This document shows, one piece after another, positions 1 through 10,030 of a stretch of 64,000 nt of DNA (position 1 is its first letter; each line of letters starts with the position of its first letter). The stretch spans positions 248,001 through 312,000 of the forward strand of contig NZ_JAIUHR010000004.1 in the NCBI RefSeq assembly GCF_020165195.1. The letters run 5' to 3'. The stretch comes from Mesorhizobium sp. CA14 (GTDB lineage: Bacteria > Pseudomonadota > Alphaproteobacteria > Rhizobiales > Rhizobiaceae). The notes under the pieces were generated by a model. That model saw only the letters and a program-made list of their open reading frames with translations, did not search any database and was not told the origin of the DNA. A program made the position numbers and the translations under genes.

Positions 1-632
1 GTAATGCCGCGCAGGATGCCGTGCTCGGCCGGCCGGGTCACCAGGACGCCGTCGCGGGTGACGATCCAGGCGTTTGACGAGCCGCCTTCCTTGACGTTGC
101 CATCGGTATCGACGAACCAGGCTTCCTGGGCACCCGCTTCCTTGGCCTTCTGCTTGGCGAGCACATTGGGCAAGAGGCCCGTGCTCTTGATGTCGACACG
201 GTCCCAGCGGTTCTCCGGAACGGTGATGACCTTGATGCCGCTCTCCACCCGCTTTGCACTCGCGGCCGGATCGGCTTTCCTGGCGGTTATGACCAGGGAA
301 GATTTCGTGCCTGCCGGCGGAAAAACGAATTCGCGGCTGGCGACGCCGCGCGTCACCTGCAAATAGACCAGGCCGTTGACCACGCCGTTGCGATTGACCA
401 CCTCGCGCAGCAGCATCGGCAACACCCCTTCCGAGACCGGCCAGGCGATCGACAGTTCCTTCAGCGAGCGCTTGAGCCGGGCAAGATGGCGCGGCATGTC
501 GACGATATGGCCGTGCGCCACTTCGCAGACCTCATAGACGCCGTCCGCGAACTGGTAGCCGCGGTCCTCGATATGGACGCTGGCTTGGGCATGGGCGACA
601 TAGCGGCCGTTGACATAGGCAATGCGCGGCAT
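1..632 (-). CDS. dat: D-amino-acid transaminase, 3' end cut off by window edge
   Basis: Fold-type IV PLP aminotransferase that interconverts D-alanine and D-glutamate for peptidoglycan precursors. Only the first 210 codons lie in the window. The N-terminus reads MPRIAYVNGRYV; the motif DIKSTG puts the Schiff-base lysine at about residue 149, and EGGSSN follows as the PLP-phosphate/substrate region. I chose the ATG at 632 because GAGG lies 8 bases upstream; an ATG six bases earlier would be too close to it. The gene follows ntrX on the same strand, the usual rhizobial order (ntrX-dat-hfq-hflX), so hfq is expected just outside the window. A branched-chain aminotransferase is the alternative, but the sequence fits Dat better. 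Confidence 0.88.
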   Translation of the reverse strand, partial: MPRIAYVNGRYVAHAQASVHIEDRGYQFADGVYEVCEVAHGHIVDMPRHLARLKRSLKELSIAWPVSEGVLPMLLREVVNRNGVVNGLVYLQVTRGVASREFVFPPAGTKSSLVITARKADPAASAKRVESGIKVITVPENRWDRVDIKSTGLLPNVLAKQKAKEAGAQEAWFVDTDGNVKEGGSSNAWIVTRDGVLVTRPAEHGILRGI

Positions 633-786
633 GGGCATCCTCAGGGAAATATCCGGCTTTCTTAGGTGATTCCGCCCCTGGCCGTAATGAACAATCGCGT
701 GGGCCAAGCCGGTTCTATGCAATTCGGGACGAAAAGCTACGGCGGAGCCGCCGAGCCTAACCGCTGCACACTTTTCGTGGGATTGC

Positions 787-2148
787 CTAGACGCCGAGCG
801 ACTTCAGCTTGCGATGCAAGGCGGACCGTTCCATGCCGATGAATTCGGCCGTCTTCGAGATGTTGCCGCCGAAGCGGTTGATCTGGGCGATCAGATAGTC
901 CTTCTCGAACTGCTCGCGTGCCTCGCGCAGCGGCAGCGCCATGATGTGCTGGTCCGATTGGTTGGGCGTGCGTGGCATGACGTCGCCGATCTCGGAGGGC
1001 AGAAGGTCGGCCGTGATCGGAGCATCGGGATTGTCCCCTCGCGCCAGGATCATCAGTCGTTCGACATTGTTGCGCAGCTGGCGAACATTGCCCGGCCAGT
1101 TATGCGCCTGCAGCACGGCCAGCGCATCATCGCCGATGCGGCGCGGCTTGATGCCGGCCTGGCGCGCGATCTGCTTCATGAAATTGTCGACAAGGTAGGG
1201 GATGTCCTCGCGCCGCTCGGCGAGCCCCGGCACCATGACCGGAACCACCGCCAGGCGATGGTAGAGGTCCTCCCGGAAGCGGCCGTCGGCGATCATCGCC
1301 TCGAGGTTCTGCGAGGTCGAGGAGATGATGCGGACATCGACCTTGACGCGCTTGGTGCCGCCTACCCGCTCGAACTGCTGCTCGACCAGCACGCGCAGGA
1401 TTTTGTTTTGCGTCTCGCGCGGCATATCGGCGACTTCGTCGATGTAGAGGATGCCGCGATGCGCTTCTTCCAGCGCGCCGACCTTGCGCTCGGTGCCGTT
1501 CGATTCGGTGCCGAACAGCTCGATCTCCATGCGCTCGGGCGTGATGGTGGCCGCGCTTAGCGTGACGAACGGACCGGTCTTGCGCGACGACAGCGCGTGG
1601 ATGGCGCGCGCCGTCAGTTCCTTGCCGGAGCCGGAAGGGCCGACGATCATGACGCGGCTGTTGGTGGGCGCGACGCGCTCGATGGTCTGCCGCAGCTGGC
1701 TCATGGCCGACGACATGCCGATCAGGTCGAAGGTCTCGCCGCTGCGCTGCTTGAGATCGGAAACCTCACGCCGCAGCTTGGATGTCTCCAGGGCGCGCTC
1801 GGCGATCAGGATCAGGCGATCGGCCTTGAACGGTTTCTCGATGAAGTCGTAGGCGCCGCGCCGGATGGCCGACACCGCCGTTTCGATGTTGCCGTGGCCG
1901 GAGATCATCACCACCGGCATGCTGGGATGCATGGTCTTGATCTCGTCGAGCAGCGCTAGGCCGTCGAGGCGCGAGCCCTGCAGCCAGATGTCGAGGAAAA
2001 TCAGCCGCGGCGCGCGATCGGCGATCGCCGCAAGCGCGCTATCGGCATCATGTGCCGTGCGGGTTTCATGACCCTCGTCGCTCAGTATACCGGCGACAAG
2101 TTCGCGGATGTCTTCCTCGTCATCGACGATGAGAATGTCAGACGCCAT
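787..2148 (-). CDS. ntrX: Nitrogen/redox response regulator NtrX
   Basis: Response regulator paired with the sensor NtrY; in alphaproteobacteria it controls nitrogen, redox and envelope genes. Predicted 453 residues, the usual length. Receiver domain 1-120 has the acidic pair in VDDEED and the phospho-acceptor D53 (FLDIW). The AAA+ domain, about 145-375, has Walker A GPSGSGKE and Walker B LYIDEV. The C-terminal Fis-type HTH ends in ALHRKLKSLGV. The sigma-54 contact loop GAFTGA is absent: after ELFG the protein reads TESNGTERKVGA. It may therefore not activate sigma-54 promoters. The start at 2148 (MASDILIV) overlaps the end of ntrY by 11 bases, suggesting translational coupling; an in-frame start 45 bases earlier lies within ntrY and is less likely. 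Confidence 0.95.
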   Translation of the reverse strand: MASDILIVDDEEDIRELVAGILSDEGHETRTAHDADSALAAIADRAPRLIFLDIWLQGSRLDGLALLDEIKTMHPSMPVVMISGHGNIETAVSAIRRGAYDFIEKPFKADRLILIAERALETSKLRREVSDLKQRSGETFDLIGMSSAMSQLRQTIERVAPTNSRVMIVGPSGSGKELTARAIHALSSRKTGPFVTLSAATITPERMEIELFGTESNGTERKVGALEEAHRGILYIDEVADMPRETQNKILRVLVEQQFERVGGTKRVKVDVRIISSTSQNLEAMIADGRFREDLYHRLAVVPVMVPGLAERREDIPYLVDNFMKQIARQAGIKPRRIGDDALAVLQAHNWPGNVRQLRNNVERLMILARGDNPDAPITADLLPSEIGDVMPRTPNQSDQHIMALPLREAREQFEKDYLIAQINRFGGNISKTAEFIGMERSALHRKLKSLGV

Positions 2149-4441
2149 TATCGACCTTTTCAGTTTCTCGTTCGTGTTCGTTTCGGCCTTCACCGCGTGG
2201 CGGCGCGGCTACGACCGTTGCCGGCGGCAGGATGATCGAGATCATCGCGCCCCGGCCACCATGGAAATCCGGCGGCGCGTCGTGCAATTCGAGACGGCCG
2301 CCATGGTCCTCCACGATCTTCTTGACGATAGCGAGGCCAAGCCCAGTGCCCTTTTCGCGCGTCGTCATATAGGGCTCGAGAAGCCTTTGGCGATTCTCGC
2401 GCGGCAGCCCCTTGCCGTTGTCGATAACGTCGATTCGTATGGCGCCATCTTGGCGTCCGGCCTGAATCCGGATTGTGCCGTCCGAACGGCCTTTCGCATC
2501 AAGTCCGTCGATCGCCTCGGCCGCGTTCTTGATGACGTTGCCAAAGGCCTGAGCCATCAGGCGGCTGTCGAAAGTGCCTTTCAACGGCTCGCTGCCGAAG
2601 TCGCGTTCGAAGGTGATGTCGGAGCGGCTGACCTCGACCAGGAAGGACGCCTCGCGCAACGACTCGCGAAGATCTATCGCCTTCATCTCCGGCTTCGGCA
2701 TGCGGGCGAAGGCCGAGAACTCGTCGACCATGCGGCCGATGTCCTCGACCTGGCGGATGATGGTGTCGGTGCACTGGTCGAAGACCTCGCGGTCCTCGGT
2801 GATGACCTTGCCGTAGCGGCGCCTGATGCGCTCGGCCGAGAGCTGGATCGGCGTCAGCGGGTTTTTGATCTCATGCGCGATGCGCCGCGCCACATCCGCC
2901 CAGGCCGACGAACGCTGCGCCTGGACAAGATCTGTGATGTCGTCGACGGTGACCACATAGGATTTCTCCTCCTCGCCGTCGTCGCCGGATTCGACCGTGA
3001 CCTGGACATTGAAGGTGCGCTCCAGGCCGGTGCGGAAGAAGGTCACCTGCTCGCGATAGACCGGCTTGCCGGACTGCCGCCCGATCTCGAACACGCGACC
3101 GACAAGCGGCAGGACCGCCGAAAGATTCTGGCCGAGCGTCGCATTTGCCGAAATGGTCAGCATGGTCTCGGCCGAGCGATTGACGATGGTGATGGTGCCG
3201 TAGGGGTCGACGCCGATGACGCCGGCCGTGACGCCGGCGAGCACCGCCTCGGAAAACCGCCGGCGCTCGTCGATCAGATCCTTGGCCGAGAGCAGCTCGT
3301 TGCGTTGCGATTTGAGCTCCAGGATCATGTTGTTGAAGGTCTCGCCGAGCGAAGCGACGTCGCCATCGGACTGACGCACGGGAACGGCAACATCGAGATT
3401 GCCGGTCGCCACCTCGTCGGCTGCGCCGATCAGCTGGCGGATCGGCCGCACGATCCGGTCGGCGACCGCAATGCCGGTCCAGATTGCCGAAAGCGTGATG
3501 ATCAGCGTGAGCGACAGATAAGGCAACGCGAAGGCGACCTGCGAGGTCCGGCGATTGTCTTCCAGGTTGCGGTATTCGTCGGTGTTGCCCCTGACGATCT
3601 GGCGCGCCTTGATCACGTCGGGATCGACCAGCCGGATCGTGTAGAGGTAAAGCCCCTCGATCTCGCGCAGTTTGATGATGGCGCCCATGATGTTGCGGGT
3701 GCGCGGCTCGATCAGCACCGGCTTGCCATCGGCCGCGGTGTCGACAGCGCCCGTGGGCGGCTCCGGCATGGGGAAATCGGCGTCGGTCCTGGCGTTCATG
3801 ACGAACGAGCCGTCCGGCTTGATCAGGGCCGCATGCGCCAGTCCGCGGCCGACAGCTTCCTTGTTCAACAGGTCGAGGAAGCCGCCCTTGTCGAGGCCGT
3901 AGAGCGTGCGCGAGGCATCGAGATCGTAGGCCATCGACAATGTCGTACCCTGGAGGTTGCGCGCGTTCTCCTGCACATAGGCGTCGGCAATCGACAGCGA
4001 CGAGTTGACGATCGTCTTGGTGCGGATTTCGAACCAGCGGTCCAGGCCGATGTCGAGCGTGATCGAGGCGATGATCGCCACCATGATGGCCGGGATGGCG
4101 GCAACCAGCGCGAACATGGCGACGATGCGCACATGCAGCCGCGAGGCAGCCCTGCCGTGGCGCCGCGCCAGGACGATGCGACGCACCTCGCGGGCAATCA
4201 AGGCGATCAGGAACAGGACAAAGACGGCATTGGCCGCGATCAAGGCCCAGGTCGCGTCGGCGGTCGGCGCGATCGGCGTTGCGCCGACCAGGATCGCAAA
4301 CGAGATGGCCGCCGTGATTATCGCGCCGGCAATGGCGACCACGCCGGGCAACGCCAGCAACCGCCGCCCGTCACGCGTGCCGGTCTGGTTGAAAAGCTGT
4401 TGGTTCAGGGTCGGAGCCTCAGCTGCCATGTAGTGGTACAC
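2138..4441 (-). CDS. ntrY: Membrane sensor histidine kinase NtrY
   Basis: Sensor kinase that phosphorylates NtrX. Up to 767 residues. Two hydrophobic segments lie near 33-55 and 66-85, a third near 107-130, and a fourth near 305-327 precedes a HAMP domain (IVRPIRQL). A long extracytoplasmic sensing region lies between the last two. A PAS domain covers about 390-500. The HisKA motif [13 protein letters not shown] gives the phospho-accepting H523; the ATPase N and G boxes ([19 protein letters not shown]) follow. The ORF opens MYHYMAAEAP, so residue 1 or 5 could be the true start. It ends overlapping ntrX and is separated from ntrC by 109 bases that carry a promoter-like region. Confidence 0.95.
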   Translation of the reverse strand: MYHYMAAEAPTLNQQLFNQTGTRDGRRLLALPGVVAIAGAIITAAISFAILVGATPIAPTADATWALIAANAVFVLFLIALIAREVRRIVLARRHGRAASRLHVRIVAMFALVAAIPAIMVAIIASITLDIGLDRWFEIRTKTIVNSSLSIADAYVQENARNLQGTTLSMAYDLDASRTLYGLDKGGFLDLLNKEAVGRGLAHAALIKPDGSFVMNARTDADFPMPEPPTGAVDTAADGKPVLIEPRTRNIMGAIIKLREIEGLYLYTIRLVDPDVIKARQIVRGNTDEYRNLEDNRRTSQVAFALPYLSLTLIITLSAIWTGIAVADRIVRPIRQLIGAADEVATGNLDVAVPVRQSDGDVASLGETFNNMILELKSQRNELLSAKDLIDERRRFSEAVLAGVTAGVIGVDPYGTITIVNRSAETMLTISANATLGQNLSAVLPLVGRVFEIGRQSGKPVYREQVTFFRTGLERTFNVQVTVESGDDGEEEKSYVVTVDDITDLVQAQRSSAWADVARRIAHEIKNPLTPIQLSAERIRRRYGKVITEDREVFDQCTDTIIRQVEDIGRMVDEFSAFARMPKPEMKAIDLRESLREASFLVEVSRSDITFERDFGSEPLKGTFDSRLMAQAFGNVIKNAAEAIDGLDAKGRSDGTIRIQAGRQDGAIRIDVIDNGKGLPRENRQRLLEPYMTTREKGTGLGLAIVKKIVEDHGGRLELHDAPPDFHGGRGAMISIILPPATVVAAPPRGEGRNEHERETEKVDNGV

Positions 4442-4460
4442 AGTCGGTCATCGCGTCGGA

Positions 4461-4490
4461 TGTATGCAACGCATTGTGGCGATTATGCAA
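4461..4490 (-). promoter_or_regulatory. Putative promoter of ntrYX with 21-bp repeats
   Basis: On the minus strand a TTGCAT box (4490-4485) is followed after 17-18 bases by GCATAC/CATACA. This fits the relaxed housekeeping promoters of alphaproteobacteria, about 20-30 bases before the ntrY start. The words ATGCAAC (4464 and 4485) and TGTGGC (4475 and 4495) each occur twice at 20-21 base spacing, about two helical turns, which could be an operator. No transcript end is known from the sequence. Confidence 0.4.
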
Positions 4491-4550
4491 CAAGTGTGGC
4501 CGGGAAGATAATCTTTCCCAGACAAAATTCACCGAGGGGATGAGGTGACG

Positions 4551-6011
4551 CTACGGCTGCCTGGCCGACTTGTAGACGTTGACGCCAAGCTCGCGGATCT
4601 TCTTGCGCAGCGTGTTGCGGTTGAGCCCGAGAAGCTCCGCGGCCTTGATCTGGTTGCCGCGTGTCGCCGTCATCGAAGCCAGCACCAGCGGATACTCGAC
4701 CTCGGCAAGAATGCGCTGGTAGAGCCCGGCCGGCGGCAATTCGCCGGCGAAGGAGGCGAAATAACGCTGCAGGAAATGCTCGACCGCCTGGCCGATCGAC
4801 AGATCGTCAGGGATGAGCGCGCCGCCGTCCGGCACGACCGGCCTTTCGCCGGTCTTGAGCTCGGAGTCGATGATCTCCGACGAAATTTCGTCCTGCGAGT
4901 AGAGGGCGGCCAGCCGGCGCACCAGGTTTTCCAGCTCGCGAACATTGCCCGGCCAGGGATAGCGCTTCATGAGCTCGATGCCGCCGGACGATATGCGCTT
5001 GGTCTGCAGGCCCTCGCTGGCGCCCTGCTTGAAGAAGTGCCGCACTAGGTCGGGAATGTCCTCGGAACGCTCGCGCAGCGCCGGCAGCCTGAGCGGCACG
5101 ACATTGAGACGGTAGAACAGATCCTCGCGGAACAGGCCCTGGTTGATCAGCGTGCGCAGGTCCTTGTTGGTGGCCGCGACGATGCGCACATCGGTCTTGA
5201 TCGGCGTGCGGCCGCCGACGGTGGTATATTCGCCCTGCTGCAGCACGCGCAGAAGCCGCGTCTGCGCTTCCATCGGCATGTCGCCGATCTCGTCGAGAAA
5301 CAGCGTGCCGCCCTCCGCCTGTTCGAACCGGCCGCTGGAGCGGTTCTGGGCGCCGGTGAAGGCGCCTTTCTCATGGCCGAACAACTCCGATTCGATGAGG
5401 TCGCGTGGGATCGCCGCCATGTTGATGGCCACGAACGGGCCGCCGCGGCGACGGCCATATTCATGCAGCGCGCGCGCCACCAGTTCCTTGCCGGTGCCGG
5501 ACTCGCCGCTGATCATGACCGTGAGGTCGGTCTGCATCATGCGCGCCAGCATGCGGTAGATGTCCTGCATGGCGGCGGAGCGGCCGACCAGCGGCATCGT
5601 CTCCGGTTGGTCTTCCGCGCGGGCATCGAGCTTCGGCCGCTTCGGCTCGGCCAGCGCCCGGTTGACGATGTTGAGCAGTTCGGTCAGGTCGAACGGTTTC
5701 GGCAGATATTCGTAGGCGCCGGTCTCGGAGGCGCGAATAGCGGTCATGAAGGTGTTCTGGGCGCTCATCACTATGACCGGCAGCTCTGGTCGCGCCTTCT
5801 TGATGCGCGGCAGCATGTCGAAGGCGTTTTCGTCGGGCATCACCACATCGGTGATGACGAGATCGCCCTCGCCCGCCGCGACCCAGCGCCACAGCGTCGA
5901 GGCATTGGAGGTCACGCGCACCTCGTGGCCGACGCGTGACAGCGCCTGATTGAGCACGGTGCGGATCGCCGCATCGTCGTCGGCGACCAGAATATTGCCG
6001 CGAGCGCTCAT
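4551..6011 (-). CDS. ntrC: Nitrogen regulation response regulator NtrC
   Basis: Sigma-54-dependent activator of nitrogen assimilation genes, phosphorylated by NtrB when nitrogen is limiting. 486 residues. The receiver domain has acidic residues at 11-13 (ADDDAA) and phospho-acceptor D55 (VITDVV). The AAA+ domain carries Walker A GESGTGKE, an intact GAFTGA loop and Walker [11 protein letters not shown] Fis-type HTH closes the protein ([18 protein letters not shown]). The start codon overlaps the ntrB stop in an ATGA, so the two are translationally coupled. Sigma-54 promoters at glnB and glnII in this same window are likely targets. Confidence 0.97.
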   Translation of the reverse strand: MSARGNILVADDDAAIRTVLNQALSRVGHEVRVTSNASTLWRWVAAGEGDLVITDVVMPDENAFDMLPRIKKARPELPVIVMSAQNTFMTAIRASETGAYEYLPKPFDLTELLNIVNRALAEPKRPKLDARAEDQPETMPLVGRSAAMQDIYRMLARMMQTDLTVMISGESGTGKELVARALHEYGRRRGGPFVAINMAAIPRDLIESELFGHEKGAFTGAQNRSSGRFEQAEGGTLFLDEIGDMPMEAQTRLLRVLQQGEYTTVGGRTPIKTDVRIVAATNKDLRTLINQGLFREDLFYRLNVVPLRLPALRERSEDIPDLVRHFFKQGASEGLQTKRISSGGIELMKRYPWPGNVRELENLVRRLAALYSQDEISSEIIDSELKTGERPVVPDGGALIPDDLSIGQAVEHFLQRYFASFAGELPPAGLYQRILAEVEYPLVLASMTATRGNQIKAAELLGLNRNTLRKKIRELGVNVYKSARQP

Positions 6012-7150
6012 TTGCGGTCTCCTTCAGCTTCGTCGCCCGAGCCTTGCGAAATCTCTTTCCAGGCCGGCATCAGGACGCGGAAATTGGTGCCGCGCGGCGT
6101 CGAATCGCATTCGATGATGCCGCCATGCTCGCCGACGATCTTGGCGACCAGGGCCAGCCCGAGGCCGGAGCCGTTCGGCTTTGTGGTGATGAACGGATCG
6201 AACAGGATCGGCAGGATGTCCTCGGAAACGCCGGGGCCGTTGTCATGCACGCAGAATTCCAGCGGCAGCGAGACCCGGTCCTGCGTGCCAGGCACGGAGA
6301 CGCGGATGCCGGGGCGGAAGGCCGTCGACAGCACGATCTCGCCCTGCGGGTCGGCGCCGATCGCCTCGGCGGCGTTCTTGACCAGATTGAGGAAGACCTG
6401 GATCAGCTGGTCGCGGTTGGCGAAGACCGGAGGCAATGATGGATCATATTCCTCCAAAATCTTAATTCGCCTTGCAAAACCGTTCTTGGCAATCGCCTTC
6501 ACATGATCGAGCACGACGTGGATGTTGACCGGGTAACGCTCGATCGGCCGCTCGTCGGAAAACACTTCCATGCGGTCGACCAGCGAGACGATACGGTCGG
6601 TTTCGTCGGTGATCAGGCGGGTCAGCGCGCGATCCTCGTCGGAAGCGGAAAGCTCGAGCAACTGGGCAGCGCCGCGGATGCCGGAGAGCGGGTTCTTGAT
6701 CTCATGGGCGAGCATCGCGGCAAGACCGGTGACGGAGCGCGCGGCACCGCGGTGCGTCATCTGGCGGTCGATCTTGTCGGCCATCGACCGTTCCTGGAAC
6801 ATGACGACGACCGAGCCCGGAAACTCCGGCACCGGCGCGACATAGAGATCGACCATCTTCTCGATGCCGAGACGCGGCGACGACACGTCGACGCGGTATT
6901 CGTTGACCGGCGCGCGGCGCTCGCGCACCTGGTCGACCAGCGTCAGCAATGGGCTGCCGAAGGGCACCAGCTTGGCGAGCGTGTTGCGGGCAAGCATATT
7001 CGCGCTGGAGCGGAAGAAGTCCTCGGCATCGGCGTTGGCGAAAGTGACGAAGCCGTCGGGATCGACCATGATCACCGGGCGGCGGATGGTGTTGAGCACG
7101 ATATTGGCGGCATCCGCCATATCGGCCTGCCGGGAAACATCGGCCTTCAT
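6008..7150 (-). CDS. ntrB: Nitrogen sensor histidine kinase NtrB
   Basis: Soluble PAS-containing kinase/phosphatase that controls NtrC and is itself controlled by P-II protein. 380 residues. The PAS domain covers about 10-125. The motif [14 protein letters not shown] gives phospho-accepting H149. The N box ([10 protein letters not shown]) and G boxes ([15 protein letters not shown]) follow. I start at 7150 (MKADVSRQ) because it overlaps the dusB stop in an ATGA; the longer in-frame extension upstream lies within dusB and is arginine-rich shadow sequence. No membrane segment, as expected for NtrB. Confidence 0.96.
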   Translation of the reverse strand: MKADVSRQADMADAANIVLNTIRRPVIMVDPDGFVTFANADAEDFFRSSANMLARNTLAKLVPFGSPLLTLVDQVRERRAPVNEYRVDVSSPRLGIEKMVDLYVAPVPEFPGSVVVMFQERSMADKIDRQMTHRGAARSVTGLAAMLAHEIKNPLSGIRGAAQLLELSASDEDRALTRLITDETDRIVSLVDRMEVFSDERPIERYPVNIHVVLDHVKAIAKNGFARRIKILEEYDPSLPPVFANRDQLIQVFLNLVKNAAEAIGADPQGEIVLSTAFRPGIRVSVPGTQDRVSLPLEFCVHDNGPGVSEDILPILFDPFITTKPNGSGLGLALVAKIVGEHGGIIECDSTPRGTNFRVLMPAWKEISQGSGDEAEGDRK

Positions 7151-8175
7151 GCGGCGCTCCGCAAGCTGATCGATGGCGAACTGTCGGCAAACACACTGCG
7201 CAAGCCTGCAATGACCTCGCTCGGCTCGAAGGACGTGAGAATGGCTTTGCGCTGCTCGGCTGAAACATCGGGAGCATGGCGGTCGAGATACCAGCCGAGA
7301 TGCTTGCGCGCCTGGCGCAGCCCGCTTTCTATGCCGTAGAGCGAGAGCATGTCCTCGTAATGCGAGACGACATAGTCGGCGAGCGTCTGTGGCGTTTGCG
7401 GAATGCCTTGAGCGGATGCGCCAGTCGCGGCGGCCGCAATGTTGCCCGCGACCCACGGCGCGCCGTAATGCGCGCGGCCGATCATCACCGCGTCGGCGCC
7501 GGACTGTTCGAGGATGATCGCCGCCTCTTCCGGCGAGCCGACATCGCCATTGGCCACCACCGGGATCGAAACGGCTTGCTTGACGCGCGCGATGGCGCGC
7601 CAGTCGGCCTTGCCCTGATAGAACTGGCAGCGTGTGCGGCCGTGCACGGTCACCATCCTGACGCCGGCCTGTTCGGCGCGGCGCGCCAGCATCGGCGCGT
7701 TGAGCGCGCTCTCGTCCCAGCCGAGCCGCATCTTCACCGTCACCGGCACCGATACGGCGCGGACTACCGCCTCGATCAGCGACAGGGCGTGGTCGAGGTC
7801 GCGCATCAGCGCCGAGCCGGCATAGCCGCCGGTCACCTTCTTCGCCGGGCAGCCCATGTTGATGTCAATGATATCGGCGCCCTCGCCCGCCGCGATTCGC
7901 GCGCCCTCGCCCATATGGATCGCCTCGCGGCCGGCGAGCTGCACCATATGCACCGGCAGGCCGGAATGGCGGATGCGCAGGTCGCAGCCGGCCCTGCCCT
8001 TGGCCAACTCGCCGCTCGCCACCATTTCCGAAACGACCAGCCCCGCGCCATGCGCGTGGGCACGCTGCCGGAACGGCTCGTCGGTGATGCCGGACATCGG
8101 CGCCAGGAAAACCCTATTGCGGATTTTTATCCCGCCGACATCAAGTGGCGATGCCAATGTGGTCAGTTCAGCCAT
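7147..8175 (-). CDS. dusB: tRNA-dihydrouridine synthase (NifR3/DusB type)
   Basis: Flavin enzyme that reduces uridine to dihydrouridine in tRNA. 342 residues. Residues 20-30 read [12 protein letters not shown], the FMN-binding start of the TIM barrel; NMGCPAKK carries the catalytic cysteine of the Dus family; [11 protein letters not shown] lies at the C-terminal side of the barrel. The start at 8175 gives MAELTTLAS; the in-frame sequence further upstream is non-coding in character. First gene of the dusB-ntrB-ntrC run with ATGA overlaps, the nifR3-ntrBC arrangement known in Rhodobacter and rhizobia. Its link to nitrogen control is positional only. Confidence 0.95.
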   Translation of the reverse strand: MAELTTLASPLDVGGIKIRNRVFLAPMSGITDEPFRQRAHAHGAGLVVSEMVASGELAKGRAGCDLRIRHSGLPVHMVQLAGREAIHMGEGARIAAGEGADIIDINMGCPAKKVTGGYAGSALMRDLDHALSLIEAVVRAVSVPVTVKMRLGWDESALNAPMLARRAEQAGVRMVTVHGRTRCQFYQGKADWRAIARVKQAVSIPVVANGDVGSPEEAAIILEQSGADAVMIGRAHYGAPWVAGNIAAAATGASAQGIPQTPQTLADYVVSHYEDMLSLYGIESGLRQARKHLGWYLDRHAPDVSAEQRKAILTSFEPSEVIAGLRSVFADSSPSISLRSAA

Positions 8176-8200
8176 GCACAAAAACCAAGCATGTTCGATC

Positions 8201-8239
8201 GTTGCACATTCTCTAGCCAGAAGTGTGGCATTGTGCAAC
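8201..8239 (-). promoter_or_regulatory. Promoter and inverted repeat upstream of dusB-ntrBC
   Basis: On the minus strand TTGCAC (8238-8233), a 17-base spacer and TAGAGA (8215-8210) form a credible sigma-70-type promoter about 30 bases before the dusB start. The -35 box lies in one arm of an inverted repeat: GTTGCACA at 8201-8208 and TGTGCAAC at 8232-8239. Such a repeat over both promoter boxes could be an operator. The ispDF gene diverges to the right, so the 140-base gap may hold promoters in both directions. Confidence 0.5.
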
Positions 8240-8315
8240 GCGCAATGACGCCACATTAAGGCGCATTTTGGAAAATGCTGGCCTTCGGCCATCACCCCGA
8301 CTAGGACCGATCGGA

Positions 8316-9545
8316 ATGAGCGAGGCAAGCGAAAAGCAAGCGGCCGCCCCACGCGGCGGGATCGGGGTGGTGATCGTTGCCGCCGGCCGTGGCGCGCGCG
8401 CGGGGCAGGCCGACGGTCCGAAGCAATATCAGCGCATCGGCGGCCGTGCCGTCATCGCGCATACGCTGGATATCTTCCTCTCCCATCCGATGATCGGTCC
8501 CGTGGTCGTGGCCATCCATGCCGACGACGCCGAACTCTTCCAACGCGCGGCCGAAGCGCATGGCAATCGTCTTGTCGCCGTGATCGGCGGCCCTTCGCGC
8601 CAGGCGTCCGTCCGGCTCGGCCTCCTGGCGCTGAGGGAGCAGGCACCGGCAAAAGTGCTGGTGCATGACGCTGTGCGACCCTTCGTCGACGCCGGGCTGA
8701 TCGACCGCACCATCGAAGCCATCGGCGAGCGCCAGGGCGCGCTGCCGGCACTGCCCGTAGCTGACACGCTGAAGCGGGAATCGGCGGCCGGCATGATCGA
8801 TGAGACGGTGTCGAGGGCCGGCCTTCATGCCGCGCAAACGCCGCAGGGTTTTCCGTTCTGGCCGCTGCTCGCCGCGCATGAGAAAGCGCATCACCTGGGC
8901 AAGACCGAGTTCACCGACGACGCGGCGATCGCCGAATGGGCACAGATACCGGTCAAGATTGTTCCCGGATCGCCGGACAACGTCAAACTCACCTGGGCAA
9001 GGGACATCGCATTGGCCGACCAGCGGCTTTCGAGCGCGCAGCAGCGCTTCCCGGATATTCGCACCGGCAATGGCTATGATGTGCACGCGTTCGAGCCCGG
9101 CGACCATGTAACGCTCTGCGGCGTCGCCATTCCCTATGAGCGAAAACTGTCCGGCCATTCGGACGCCGATGTCGGGCTTCACGCGCTGACGGACGCGCTG
9201 CTCGCGACCTGCGGCGCTGGCGATATCGGCACGCATTTCCCACCGTCCGATCCGCAATGGAAGGGTGCTGCCTCGAAGATTTTCGTCGAGCACGCGGCCA
9301 AGCTGGTGCGCGAGCGCGGCGGCCGCATCGCCAATGCCGACGTCACGCTGATCTGCGAGGCGCCGCGCGTCGGGCCGCATCGCGCGGCGATGACGGAGAC
9401 GCTTTCGGCCATGCTCGGCATTGCGCCCGAGCGCATTTCGATCAAGGCCACGACCAACGAGAAGCTCGGCTTTGTCGGGCGCGGCGAAGGCATCGCCGCG
9501 ATCGCCACGGCCAGCGTCGTCTATCCGGGAGACGTGCCGGCATGA
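8316..9545 (+). CDS. ispDF: Bifunctional IspD/IspF isoprenoid enzyme
   Basis: Fusion of 2-C-methylerythritol 4-phosphate cytidylyltransferase (residues about 15-240; [12 protein letters not shown] nucleotide-binding loop, VHDAVRPFV) and MECDP synthase (about 250-405; metal-binding DVHAF, then SGHSDADV and [14 protein letters not shown]). It catalyses steps 3 and 5 of the MEP pathway to isoprenoids. The fusion is usual in alphaproteobacteria. 409 residues. ATG at 8316 was chosen because upstream in-frame sequence overlaps the divergent promoter region. The stop overlaps the next gene's start as ATGA. Confidence 0.97.
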   Translation: MSEASEKQAAAPRGGIGVVIVAAGRGARAGQADGPKQYQRIGGRAVIAHTLDIFLSHPMIGPVVVAIHADDAELFQRAAEAHGNRLVAVIGGPSRQASVRLGLLALREQAPAKVLVHDAVRPFVDAGLIDRTIEAIGERQGALPALPVADTLKRESAAGMIDETVSRAGLHAAQTPQGFPFWPLLAAHEKAHHLGKTEFTDDAAIAEWAQIPVKIVPGSPDNVKLTWARDIALADQRLSSAQQRFPDIRTGNGYDVHAFEPGDHVTLCGVAIPYERKLSGHSDADVGLHALTDALLATCGAGDIGTHFPPSDPQWKGAASKIFVEHAAKLVRERGGRIANADVTLICEAPRVGPHRAAMTETLSAMLGIAPERISIKATTNEKLGFVGRGEGIAAIATASVVYPGDVPA

Positions 9546-10030
9546 GCAACGCCGAACTCGCAAATGCCCTGCTCCAGGCTTGCCAGCAGCGCGGCATCAT
9601 GCTGGCGACGGCCGAAAGCTGCACCGGCGGCCTGATCATAGCCGCGCTGACCGATATCGCCGGGTCTTCCGCCGTGGTCGATCGCGGCTTCATCACCTAT
9701 TCCAACGAAGCCAAGATGGAGATGCTCGGCGTTTCCAAGGCCACGCTCGACGCGCATGGCGCGGTCTCGCGCGAGACGGTGCTGGAGATGGCCGCGGGCG
9801 CGCTGACGCATTCGCAAGCAAGCCTGTCGCTCGCCGTCACCGGCATTGCCGGCCCCAGCGGCGGCTCGGCCGATAAGCCGGTCGGCCTTGTCTGGTTCGG
9901 GATAGCGCTTGCCGGACAGCCGATCGTCGCGGAGCGGCAATTGTTCGGCCACAAGGGCCGCGAATTCATCCGGCATGAGACAGTGCGGCACGCGCTGCAA
10001 CTCGGGTTGCGGGCGCTGGGCGAACGTTAG
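9542..10030 (+). CDS. pncC: CinA C-terminal-domain nicotinamide-nucleotide amidase
   Basis: Small CinA-family protein of 162 residues, the size of stand-alone PncC enzymes that deamidate nicotinamide mononucleotide in the NAD salvage cycle. Family signatures are TAESCTGGL near residue 21, [21 protein letters not shown] and [11 protein letters not shown]. It has no N-terminal MoaB-like CinA domain. Translation is coupled to ispDF by ATGA at 9542-9545. The last four bases overlap the end of the convergent RatA-like gene. Confidence 0.9.
   Translation: MSNAELANALLQACQQRGIMLATAESCTGGLIIAALTDIAGSSAVVDRGFITYSNEAKMEMLGVSKATLDAHGAVSRETVLEMAAGALTHSQASLSLAVTGIAGPSGGSADKPVGLVWFGIALAGQPIVAERQLFGHKGREFIRHETVRHALQLGLRALGER

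Noticed and set aside
2108..4543. Open frame of 811 codons on the plus strand opposite ntrY
   Set aside because: Antisense to a full NtrY with intact kinase motifs; the antisense product has low complexity and no domain.
7151..7456. N-terminal extension of NtrB by about 102 residues
   Set aside because: The extension lies inside dusB in another frame and is arginine/alanine-rich; MKADVSRQ at 7150 with the ATGA overlap is the sound start.
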